64,000 nt of DNA from Lacrimispora sp. 210928-DFI.3.58 (GTDB lineage: Bacteria; Bacillota; Clostridia; Lachnospirales; Lachnospiraceae), in the NCBI RefSeq assembly GCF_020554865.1, contig NZ_JAJCIC010000004.1:136269-200268 (forward strand), in the 5' to 3' direction. Position 1 is the first letter of the stretch. Each line of letters opens with the position of its first letter. The translations under genes and the position numbers were made by a program. The notes beneath the pieces are model-generated. The model saw only the letters and a program-made list of their open reading frames with translations. It ran no database searches and was not told the DNA's origin. Below are positions 27,804-34,362 of this stretch, one piece after another.

Positions 27804-28194
27804 TTCATATTCCTCCTTGAATATTTTTTAACAATTTCGATGGTTTAATTATATAATAGAACCCTTCCGAAATCTAATCGTCCCTTCCCCGCTTTTCGAA
27901 GGCAATTCATAGCCTTCCGCCTATAGATTGTATATTTCCGCGTACATTTATAGGTTTTAGCCTATAATTCAAATAATTTTGTATCTATTTTATCTGTTTT
28001 TACATCTTTTTTTCTTCCGTCCATTTTTCTTTGCATGATTTTAACCATAGACTTTTCCGGGAACCACCAGGTTGTTTCGTTCCGAAATTTTGTTATTTGT
28101 TTATCGTGCAGAGCTGTATCTTTGCCTTAACAGGCATCAATAAACGTCTGGAATATTTTTTATTTTTCCTCTCACAGACAGCTTTTAAAATAAA
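27804..28194. other. Promoter region of the acyl-CoA cluster
   Basis: About 390 nt of AT-rich DNA without a supported gene; the plus-strand reading frame at 28031-28273 has no ribosome site or recognisable content. It holds the half-sites described at 27920-27967. Confidence 0.6.
27920..27967. promoter_or_regulatory. CCTATA/TATAGG inverted repeats upstream of the acyl-CoA cluster
   Basis: TTATAGG-N6-CCTATAA (27948-27967) is a perfect inverted repeat; a third half-site CCTATAG lies at 27920-27926, making a second pair with TATAGG at 27949-27954. The spacing fits a LysR tetramer contacting an upstream recognition and a promoter-proximal site, 117 to 164 nt before the first gene. Confidence 0.6.
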
Positions 28195-28236
28195 TAAAAA
28201 GGATATTTGGCTTTTTGTTAACCAGATATCCTTTTT
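28195..28236. terminator. Bidirectional terminator after methyltransferase gene
   Basis: AAAAAGGATATTTGG pairs with CCAGATATCCTTTTT (one mismatch) around a short loop, with T-runs on both strands, 22 nt after the methyltransferase stop. Confidence 0.8.
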
Positions 28237-28258
28237 GATCAATGCTTATACGAACGTT

Positions 28259-28891
28259 TCAAACATGCCCTGAGGCAGCAGTCCTTGCAGCCGCAAAGCA
28301 CAGAGGCGCCATACCGCCCTCCAGCAATTCCTGCTCCATCATTCCGAAGCCATGTTCTTCCAGGTAGGCGATAAAACCTGCCTTATCCCATTTGTAAAAG
28401 GTCCGAAATCCCATAAGCTCCATCATATGGATCCGCAGTCCCGGCCCCTTCCCTTCCTTCCGGACAAAGGTTGGGGCAAGCAAAAGCCCGCCCGGCTTTA
28501 ACACACGGCTGATCTCCGTCAGGGCGGTCTCCGGATGGGGCATGATGTGGAGGCCATTGGATATCACCACTGCGTCAAAGGAGCCTGACGCATAGGGCAG
28601 ACAGGTGGCATCCTGAACAGAGAAATGCAGACTGCGGGGACGGCCTCTTTTCTTCGCCTCTTCTATCATGGCCTCGGAAAAATCCGTAGCCTCCCACAGG
28701 TGTACCCTTTTTGCCAAAAGAAAGGAAAGCTGCCCGCTCCCGCAGGCCAGCTCCAGAACATTCATGTTCTGGCCCAGATAAGGCTCCATCCGCCTGCCGA
28801 CCTCTTCATATACTCCTCTGCTGCTCTTCATAACAGGCCCATAAAGCCTTGCAAAGCGCTGCCAGAAGCATTTATTATCCCTTTCCCTCAT
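28259..28891 (-). CDS. Class I SAM-dependent methyltransferase
   Basis: 210 residues. Motif I is VLELACGSGQLSFLLA, followed by FSVQDATCLPYASGSFDAVVISNGLHIMPHPETALTEISRVLKPGG (cited in part), typical of UbiE/COQ5-like small-molecule methyltransferases. The substrate is unknown. ATG follows AGGAGGAATAGGCT. The leader is structured, with a terminator-like stem, and the promoter is overlapped by a GTTAG-type palindrome (site c). Confidence 0.86.
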   Translation of the reverse strand: MRERDNKCFWQRFARLYGPVMKSSRGVYEEVGRRMEPYLGQNMNVLELACGSGQLSFLLAKRVHLWEATDFSEAMIEEAKKRGRPRSLHFSVQDATCLPYASGSFDAVVISNGLHIMPHPETALTEISRVLKPGGLLLAPTFVRKEGKGPGLRIHMMELMGFRTFYKWDKAGFIAYLEEHGFGMMEQELLEGGMAPLCFAAARTAASGHV

Positions 28892-28909
28892 AGCCTATTC
28901 CTCCTAACT

Positions 28910-28994
28910 GGTCCTGCCAAGCTGCGCCAAAGGCGCCGCGGACCACTTTCAGATACTTCGTAATATAAAAGGCGGACTGCCCGCACAATCCGCC
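28910..28994 (-). other. Structured leader of methyltransferase mRNA with attenuator-like hairpin
   Basis: On the minus strand GGCGGA and TCCGCC (28971-28994) form a stem followed by TTTTATATT, a terminator shape. A second stem closed by GGTCC/GGACC with inner GCGCC/GGCGC (28910-28944) follows before the ribosome site. The pair could attenuate the gene; no known riboswitch class is recognised. Confidence 0.45.
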
Positions 28995-29024
28995 TGATCG
29001 ATATGAAGTGGATCTATCTCTTCT

Positions 29025-29056
29025 ATTAGTATAGGCTAACCAAAATCCCATATCAA
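29025..29056 (-). promoter_or_regulatory. Methyltransferase promoter with GTTAG-type operator (site c)
   Basis: TTGATA (29051-29056), 17 nt, TATACT (29028-29033) on the minus strand. The palindrome GTTAG-CCTATA-CTAAT (29025-29040, one arm mismatch) covers the -10 box. Confidence 0.68.
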
Positions 29057-29152
29057 TTATCTTATTGACTTTTTTTCTCAATAGTATTGCTTTAGAGGCT
29101 CCGATGGCTCTGGACCCTCTGGCAGAGAGGCCGGTATTTCACTTTTCCTCTT

Positions 29153-29400
29153 CTATTTCTTTCCCCTGCTTAATTCCTTAAAGTTCAATGAAACCATGGT
29201 GACCGACAGCAAAAAGGCCATGGTATCGGCAATCGGCCCCGCATACAGTGCCCCGTAGTGAGCCAATGTATTGTTCATCACAATATTGACTGTCATGGTA
29301 ATGATCTGGTTGATAAAATTGGAAAGCCCCAGCTTTACAATGGCGATCACGCACCCAGGCCGCAGGCCCAGCATCCGAAACCGGATCTGAAAGGTGTGTC
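29153..29400 (-). pseudogene. MATE family transporter remnant (internal deletion)
   Basis: The reading frame IRFRMLGLRPGCVIAIV then KLGLSNFINQIITMTVNI and VMNNTLAHYGA matches the middle of a MATE multidrug transporter. It joins directly to YAGPIADTMAFLLSV, which matches the C-terminal end, so about 200 residues are missing between them and the N-terminal third is absent. No ribosome site precedes it. It is a decayed gene, not a functional short protein. Confidence 0.7.
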
Positions 29401-29468
29401 AACTAATTTACTCCCAGTACAGACGTTGACTATTTTTATCATTAGCACCATTTTCCGGCTTCTCTGCT

Positions 29469-29497
29469 TTGACAGAGAGGTTAGTTCATGCTAACAT
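29469..29497 (+). promoter_or_regulatory. Promoter with GTTAG-N6-CTAAC operator in the spacer (site d)
   Basis: TTGACA (29469-29474), 17 nt, TAACAT (29492-29497) on the plus strand. GTTAG-TTCATG-CTAAC (29480-29495) fills the space between -35 and -10. It drives the small frame at 29566 and the methyltransferase at 29733. Confidence 0.7.
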
Positions 29498-29565
29498 TAC
29501 AGTTGTTATACTTTTCTTAATGGAGGCGGAAGAGCAATCTTGATCTCTTAAAGGAAAATTATGAT

Positions 29566-29658
29566 ATGGAAAAGACATTGTTTTTGTACGATGCGCTGGG
29601 CTGCTACGCACAGGGAGGCTTTGAAAGCCTGATACAGAATTTAAACGAACGGTTATAA
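29566..29658 (+). CDS. Possible 30-residue small protein or gene remnant
   Basis: ATG at 29566, preceded by AAAGGAA at 9-10 nt, opens 30 codons (MEKTLFLYDALGCYAQGGF then a helical NLNERL end). The frame remains open upstream for about 15 more codons to a TAA near 29519, so it may instead be the tail of a lost gene. It lies between the site-d promoter and the methyltransferase. I do not recognise it. Confidence 0.35.
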   Translation: MEKTLFLYDALGCYAQGGFESLIQNLNERL

Positions 29659-29732
29659 GACCTGCAGACATGCTCCCCATGTCTTTTTATATAACAAAAC
29701 CTAACAGCTGTTATACAAGGAGGATTGATTTC

Positions 29733-30512
29733 ATGAAAAAACCAAATTATGGGAACTGGATTCCCAAAACCCTGATGTACTGCCTGTGGGGCGGAACTGC
29801 TGCCTTTGTCGCCCTTTGGCTCCTTTTCACCTTTGTATGGCATCTTCCGCTGTTTAAGGGCCTCTTTCTTCTTCCGGCCCTTCTCTCTGCTGCCATGTCC
29901 CTCTATATGCAGCTCTGCCGCCATGCTTTCTCCTTTGACGGAGGAGGCATCATGGCGGACATCCACAAGGCACTCCTCTCCCACCTTTCCTGGGATGGCC
30001 GCGGCAGCCTCATCGATATCGGCTGCGGCTCCGGTGCCCTTGCCATCCTCTGCGGGAAGACCTGGCCCGGAGCTAATATCACAGGCATTGACTACTGGAG
30101 CAGGGAGTGGAATTACGCCAAGGAGCAGTGTGAGGAAAATGCCCACATAGAGGCGCTATCCCACATCACCTTCTGCCAGGGAGATGCGGCCAGCCTGCCC
30201 TTTGCGGACGAATCCTTTGACGCTGCTGTCAGCAATTTTGTCTTTCATGAAGTACGGACCCAGCCGGACAAGGGTAAGGTGGTTCGGGAGGCCCTCCGGG
30301 TGGTGAAAAAGGGCGGCCCCTTTGCCTTCCATGACCTGTTTGAGCAGAAGCAGATCTATGGAAATATGGAAACGCTCATCGAAGAGCTGAAGGCCGAAGG
30401 GATCACCGAGATCCACTATCTGCCTCACACGGAAAATCTTGACTGCATTCCCTGGTATATAAAGGCTCCCTGGCTGCTGACTGGTCTGGGTATCCTCTAT
30501 GGAGTGAAATAA
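29733..30512 (+). CDS. Membrane-anchored class I SAM-dependent methyltransferase
   Basis: 259 residues. Two adjacent hydrophobic segments span about residues 15-55 (LMYCLWGGTAAFVALWLLF and a second), then a soluble methyltransferase domain with motif I SLIDIGCGSGALAILCG, motif GIDYWSREW, the acidic QGDAASLPFADESFDAAVSNFVFHEV region and VVKKGGPFAFHDLF. The membrane anchor suggests a lipid or membrane-bound substrate (inference). ATG at 29733 follows AAGGAGG; the frame from 29670 is longer but unsupported. The upstream promoter carries operator site d, so it may share control with the methyltransferase at 28259. Confidence 0.88.
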   Translation: MKKPNYGNWIPKTLMYCLWGGTAAFVALWLLFTFVWHLPLFKGLFLLPALLSAAMSLYMQLCRHAFSFDGGGIMADIHKALLSHLSWDGRGSLIDIGCGSGALAILCGKTWPGANITGIDYWSREWNYAKEQCEENAHIEALSHITFCQGDAASLPFADESFDAAVSNFVFHEVRTQPDKGKVVREALRVVKKGGPFAFHDLFEQKQIYGNMETLIEELKAEGITEIHYLPHTENLDCIPWYIKAPWLLTGLGILYGVK

Positions 30513-30514
30513 GA

Positions 30515-30556
30515 GAAAAAAGGCAGGTGCCTGTGCCATCAGGATCCTGCCTTTTC
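30515..30556. terminator. Bidirectional terminator between convergent genes
   Basis: AAAAAAGGCAGG pairs with CCTGCCTTTTC around an 18-nt loop that includes the stop codon of the alarmone synthetase gene. It ends both the methyltransferase transcript and the opposing one. Confidence 0.75.
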
Positions 30557-31165
30557 TATATGGAGTTCATTATAGGTCTCAAACCGCTCTTCGATTTTTT
30601 TTAGTGTTTCCGCATAGCCTAAAAGCTCTTCCCTCACCTCCTCCTTGTGGGTAATATTCTTCTTATAACAGATCCTGTGCTCCATGCTCGCCCAGAAATC
30701 CATGGATATGGTCCTGAACTGGGTCTCCACCGGAAAATATTCCATGCTGTCCAGACAGTAGATCGGAACCCCCACCACAATATGATAGCTGCGGTATCCA
30801 TTTGGCTTTGGGGAGGCAATATAATCCTTTTCCTTCATCACTACCAGGTCGGCCTGCCTTTTCAGGCTGTCTGCCATATCGTAGATATCCTTTACAAAGT
30901 AACAGATCACACGGATCCCGCAGATATCCTGCAGATAATCCTTTGCATTGATGCTGGTATCCAAAAGCCCCATTCTCTTAAGCTTTTCCTCCACGCTCTC
31001 CTTTGCCTTTATCCGCCACTGTATATTGTGGACAGGCCCGCAGGAGGCCTGCTCCTCCTTTGGGCCTCTGTTCAGCTTTTGGTTCAGTATCTCCAGCCTC
31101 GTTCTCATGATCCGGCCTGCATCTTCGTAATGTGTGATCAAATCGTGATATTCCCTGTCTGTCAT
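30539..31165 (-). CDS. Small alarmone synthetase, RelA/SpoT domain (GTP pyrophosphokinase family)
   Basis: About 208 residues: a lone synthetase domain without hydrolase or regulatory domains, like YjbM/YwaC. Visible motifs are ICGIRVICYFVKDIYDMAD, SPKPNGYRSYHIVV, ETQFRTISMDFWASMEHRI. These transfer pyrophosphate from ATP to GTP or GDP to make (p)ppGpp. ATG at 31165 has a weak AGGGAAAG before it; the frame from 31195 has none. The long leader (about 340 nt) contains a 12-bp inverted repeat that could structure the mRNA. Confidence 0.88.
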   Translation of the reverse strand: MTDREYHDLITHYEDAGRIMRTRLEILNQKLNRGPKEEQASCGPVHNIQWRIKAKESVEEKLKRMGLLDTSINAKDYLQDICGIRVICYFVKDIYDMADSLKRQADLVVMKEKDYIASPKPNGYRSYHIVVGVPIYCLDSMEYFPVETQFRTISMDFWASMEHRICYKKNITHKEEVREELLGYAETLKKIEERFETYNELHIEKAGS

Positions 31166-31195
31166 CTGCTTTCCCTTTCCCGGCACCGGCACCAT

Positions 31196-31465
31196 GTATT
31201 ACGGATTTCGGATCAATGTACCGGGCTGCCGCCCAATGCCGCTGTCCAAAACAAGCATATTATAAAGGAAAGCTATGAACATTCGGTGAATTATCTTTGA
31301 AACATACACAGCCGTTCACTGTTTCGGACGGTTATCGTCCTGACACTGCCTCTGCCTCCCACTCTGTCAGTCCGCCGCTGTAGATTTGAGATCGATGCAG
31401 CCTCCGGGCCGGTTATCGACTGGGAGGCAGAGAGGACTTACCGCTAAAAGGTCGTTTTCATAAAC
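31196..31465. other. Leader region of the alarmone synthetase gene
   Basis: No gene is seen. It holds a perfect 12-bp-arm inverted repeat (31350-31361 with 31421-31432), a small GGACG-N-CGTCC stem at about 31325-31340 and a minus-strand TATAAT near 31258. Confidence 0.5.
31350..31432 (-). other. Inverted repeat enclosing a folded domain in the alarmone synthetase leader
   Basis: CTCTGCCTCCCA and TGGGAGGCAGAG pair perfectly across 59 nt; inside, TCGAT and ATCGA close a smaller loop. The shape is that of a structured RNA domain upstream of the start codon; no known family is recognised. Confidence 0.4.
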
Positions 31466-31501
31466 CGAGAGGAGGAAGGCCAGCCGGCTTCCCTCCTCTC
31501 G
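31466..31501 (-). terminator. Terminator of the secreted MBL-fold gene
   Basis: CGAGAGGAGGGAAGCC / GGCCTTCCTCCTCTCG forms a long stem with one bulge directly after the stop codon of the gene at 31511, followed by GGTTTATG on the minus strand. Confidence 0.78.
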
Positions 31502-31510
31502 AACTTTTGA

Positions 31511-32524
31511 TCAATCAGCCAGGAATGACACATGTTCTCCCTGGTACACATTTCTCACAGCTCCCATTGCCTGCATAGGAGTGCTTGGAAGCTCTCCGTT
31601 CACAAAAGCAATGGCATCCTCGTATGCGTAGCGGATATACTCACTGCCTGACGGATACGTATGATGGCCTGCAAAGATGTACTTCACATCATCCTCATAA
31701 TCCATCAGCTTCTCCATGCTGTTGATATAGGCTTCCATGTCAACTCCGTCGCCAAACATGACAACGGGGCCTTCCTGGACACTGTCTCCGGTGATCAGAA
31801 TCCCGTGACTGCGGTCAAGCAGGGCAATGCTGCCGTAGGTATGGCCTGGGATCTCAATGATCTCAAAATGAAAATCACCGCAGCTTATCACATCTCCCTC
31901 GCTGATATAGGTAATATCCAGTCCCTCCGGCAGCAGATAGGCGTCTCTTTCATTGATGCAGCAGGAATCAAAATATACCATGCCGCCGATATGATCCGGA
32001 TGTCCGTGGGTCAGGACCACCTCCACAGGCAGGTCCGTGATCTTACGTACCTCATCCAGCACATGGTCATCCTCCATAAGGGTGTCGATCAGCAGCGCCT
32101 TATCCTTCCCCACGATCAGATAAGCCCTTGTGCGCGGCTCATCCAAAACATACATATTGCCGGTAAACTGCTTTGCCTCCACCGTGATATTGCCTCCCCA
32201 CATACTGGCGGATCCCTCCTTTTCTTCCTCTTTGCTCTGGACTCTTCCGTTCTCTGTCCATGCGCCGTCTGCATTTACCTGATAGCCGTCCGGCGTTGTG
32301 GCGGCTGTGACAAGGTAGCCCGTCTCATCAAAATAATAGCACTCTGAGATCCCATCCTGGTTGCCGTCCAGCCATCTCCAGCTGTTCATCGGATAAGACC
32401 CGTCCTCCTCCTGCCACCACCAGCCGGTATCATTTGCCTTCCACTCTCCGGCCAGGGAGGTAAACGGCATGGACATTGCCATAGCCGCAGCAAGCATTAC
32501 TGTCAATGATCTTCTTTTCTGCAT
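31511..32524 (-). CDS. Secreted metallo-beta-lactamase-fold hydrolase with wall-binding repeats
   Basis: About 337 residues. An N-terminal signal peptide (MQKRRSLTVMLAAAMAM, cleavage near SLAGEW) is followed by tryptophan-rich cell-wall-binding repeats (NDTGWWWQEEDGSYPMNSWRWLD, then YYFDETGYLV). A C-terminal MBL domain has THGHPDHIGGM, supplying the dinuclear metal ligands, and later GHTYGSIAL, TGDSV and FAGHHTYP. It should act outside the cell, anchored to wall polymer; substrate unknown. ATG at 32524 follows AAGGAGAAGGAAG; the frame from 32620 reads through the leader. Divergent from a LysR gene. Confidence 0.85.
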   Translation of the reverse strand: MQKRRSLTVMLAAAMAMSMPFTSLAGEWKANDTGWWWQEEDGSYPMNSWRWLDGNQDGISECYYFDETGYLVTAATTPDGYQVNADGAWTENGRVQSKEEEKEGSASMWGGNITVEAKQFTGNMYVLDEPRTRAYLIVGKDKALLIDTLMEDDHVLDEVRKITDLPVEVVLTHGHPDHIGGMVYFDSCCINERDAYLLPEGLDITYISEGDVISCGDFHFEIIEIPGHTYGSIALLDRSHGILITGDSVQEGPVVMFGDGVDMEAYINSMEKLMDYEDDVKYIFAGHHTYPSGSEYIRYAYEDAIAFVNGELPSTPMQAMGAVRNVYQGEHVSFLAD

Positions 32525-32673
32525 CTTCCTTCTCCTTTTCCATCTTTCTTTTGTCTGTGCAAATAGCCAGTCTTTCAAGGATGGGCGCAAAACACCCATA
32601 ATAAATAAAAAAGGACTCACTGTATTTCACAGAGAATCCCTATGTAGGCCAATGCTTCCGGCTCACTGTATTT

Positions 32674-32703
32674 ATTATAAACCACAGGAAAAAAAGAAGT
32701 CAA
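32674..32703 (-). promoter_or_regulatory. Promoter of the MBL-fold gene
   Basis: TTGACT (32698-32703), 18 nt, TATAAT (32674-32679) on the minus strand, leaving a leader of about 145 nt before the ATG. The 332-nt divergent region to the LysR gene otherwise shows no gene. Confidence 0.7.
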
Positions 32704-32856
32704 TGAGATCATCGGGAATTTCACAGAAAAATCACAGCCTCCTCATGCAGTGCCTCCCTGCAGTACTGCTCTAATTGTTTCCTATCTGTCATTCCCTTGC
32801 CTTCCTGTGCCACAACATGATATTATGAAACAAATGTTATTATTGGAGGTAATCAA

Positions 32857-33717
32857 ATGAGCATCGACAATCTGATCTGCTTTCTTCTGGTTGCTGAAAA
32901 CTTAAGCTTCGCAAGGGCTTCGGAGTCCCTCCACATCTCCCAGCCTGCTGTCACAAAACAGATTAGCTCTCTGGAACAGGAGCTGGGGGTATCCCTTTTC
33001 ATCCGCTCCACCCGCCATGTTGAGCTGACTCCCGCAGGCATGTCCTTTTATAAGGATGCCAAAGTGATCGTTGCCAAAACCCAGACAGCTGTCAGCCGCC
33101 TGAAAAACCACAATACGAATCCTGCGTCCCTCCGCATTGGCTTAAGCAACCCTTCGGCCCTTACATACCTGACTCCCCTGCTGAAAGCATTTCATGAAAA
33201 ACACCCTGATATCTATCCCAACATCATTGTTCCGGGGTATAAGATCGCCATGAACCTTTTCCTGGAAAACATGCTGGATGTGCTCTTTTTCCACAGAGAA
33301 AATCTTCCAAAGAAAAAAGACATCTCCTTCTGTGAACTGGAAAGAGATCATTTATGCTGCCTGGCGCCTGCCGGTCATCCCCTGGCTGCAAGAAAGTCCC
33401 TCTCCTCCAGGGAGCTGGAGAACATCCCCCTCATTGCATGCAATCCCTTAAATGCGCCCCAGGCCATGGCTGCCTTTCAGCAGCAGTTTCTGACCTCCCA
33501 TCCTGCCAATAAGGTCTTTTACTGTGAGGATCTGGAAACTGCCCACTGTATGGTTGCTGCCGGGATCGGCCTGTCCGTACTGCCTGATACCCTATGCATA
33601 AAATCGCCGGATTTTGCCGCTGTTCCCCTTGAGGAAGCCCCGGAACTCTCCTTTGGCATTTTTTATCGCCCCAAAAGCTCCAATCCGGCCTTAGGGGACT
33701 TCTTAAGGCTTATTTAG
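32857..33717 (+). CDS. LysR family transcriptional regulator
   Basis: 286 residues. MSIDNLICFLLVAENLSFARAS opens the winged helix, with ISQPAVTKQISSLEQELG as recognition helix; the effector domain follows from about residue 90. Start after TTGGAGGTAATCAA. It is divergent from the secreted MBL-fold gene and convergent with a dead MATE gene, so it may control either the hydrolase or, formerly, the transporter. Confidence 0.9.
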   Translation: MSIDNLICFLLVAENLSFARASESLHISQPAVTKQISSLEQELGVSLFIRSTRHVELTPAGMSFYKDAKVIVAKTQTAVSRLKNHNTNPASLRIGLSNPSALTYLTPLLKAFHEKHPDIYPNIIVPGYKIAMNLFLENMLDVLFFHRENLPKKKDISFCELERDHLCCLAPAGHPLAARKSLSSRELENIPLIACNPLNAPQAMAAFQQQFLTSHPANKVFYCEDLETAHCMVAAGIGLSVLPDTLCIKSPDFAAVPLEEAPELSFGIFYRPKSSNPALGDFLRLI

Positions 33718-34005
33718 CTTCTGCAAATATCTTTTTCCGGTTGCCCGCAACCGGAAACGCAGACAGCAGGAAGGCCTCACCGCAGCTGACAAGGGTATTG
33801 TTCATGACAGCCATCACGGCTGTGGAGGCGATCTGGGAAATAAAACTGGGGACCCCCAGGGAAGCCACTGTTTTTACCAGAGAGAACTGCGGATCAAAGA
33901 AATGTAAACATGATCACATTGGTAGCGGCATTTCCCAGATATCCCACACCTTGCCCGATAAAGATCTGATCCAAGGGGATTCCGTTCTGTTGTTGTCTGG
34001 CCCAT
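33710..34005 (-). pseudogene. MATE family transporter remnant (frameshifted and deleted)
   Basis: ATG at 34005 follows GGAGGTTTTAAA. Reading frames then break: IPLDQIFIGQGVGYLGNAATN matches the N-terminal MATE region in one frame, and FSLVKTVASLGVPSFIS plus STAVMAVMNNTLVSCGE matches the middle in another, with a stop between. It ends with an AGNRKKIF tail overlapping the 3' end of the LysR gene by 8 nt. About 350 residues are missing. Confidence 0.68.
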
Positions 34006-34051
34006 TTTAAAACCTCCTGTCTCAGCCTCGAAGGCCTGTTCCCGCGCAAAT

Positions 34052-34091
34052 GAAAAGGGCCTGTACAGATCTGCTCTGTACGCCGGCCCTT
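34052..34091 (-). terminator. Terminator of the CIRCE-controlled small gene
   Basis: AAGGGCC...GTACAGA pairs with TCTGTAC...GGCCCTT (34054-34069 with 34075-34091, one bulge) and is followed by TTTTC on the minus strand, 10 nt after the stop. Confidence 0.8.
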
Positions 34092-34101
34092 CCCATAGCT
34101 T

Positions 34102-34224
34102 TTAGTACACATGTTTTTTCTTCTTGCCAGTCTGCGCCTGTTCAGCGGCTGTGTGATCCGCCACGTTTACCTTCGGAACTTCCTTTTTCTTTTTCGGCGG
34201 ATGCTTTGGGTTCTTGTCTGCCAT
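34102..34224 (-). CDS. 40-residue lysine-rich protein under CIRCE control
   Basis: A compact gene of 40 codons: MADKNPKHPPKKKKEVPKVN for the first half and a tail ending in GKKKKHVY. Twelve lysines, three histidines and no hydrophobic segment make it strongly basic and probably unstructured; RNA, ribosome or nucleoid binding is plausible but unproven. ATG at 34224 follows GAGGTGACAGAT. It has its own promoter, a CIRCE operator at the transcription start and a strong terminator, so it is a real single-gene unit. I do not recognise a named family. Confidence 0.78.
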   Translation of the reverse strand: MADKNPKHPPKKKKEVPKVNVADHTAAEQAQTGKKKKHVY

Positions 34225-34278
34225 ATCTGTCACCTCAATTCTGTCAGCTTTCAATTAAAATGCAGTTTACTTGTTGTA

Positions 34279-34305
34279 TTAGCACTATTAGCAGATGAGT
34301 GCTAA
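34279..34305 (-). promoter_or_regulatory. CIRCE operator (HrcA binding site)
   Basis: TTAGCACTA-N9-GAGTGCTAA matches the CIRCE consensus TTAGCACTC-N9-GAGTGCTAA at 17 of 18 arm positions with the exact 9-nt spacer. It lies at about +5 of the small gene's predicted transcript, the usual place. HrcA repression is expected, relieved on heat or protein-folding stress. Confidence 0.85.
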
Positions 34306-34316
34306 CCTCCTTTTTT

Positions 34317-34345
34317 AATATAACAGATACGCAGCCTGTTTTGAA
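34317..34345 (-). promoter_or_regulatory. Promoter of the CIRCE-controlled small gene
   Basis: TTCAAA (34340-34345), 17 nt, TATATT (34317-34322) on the minus strand, just upstream of the CIRCE element and inside the short gap after the ABC transporter gene. Confidence 0.65.
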
Positions 34346-34362
34346 TTGAAAATATCTTATCA

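Noticed and set aside
28031..28273. 80-codon plus-strand frame
   Set aside because: AT-rich, no ribosome site, overlaps a terminator.
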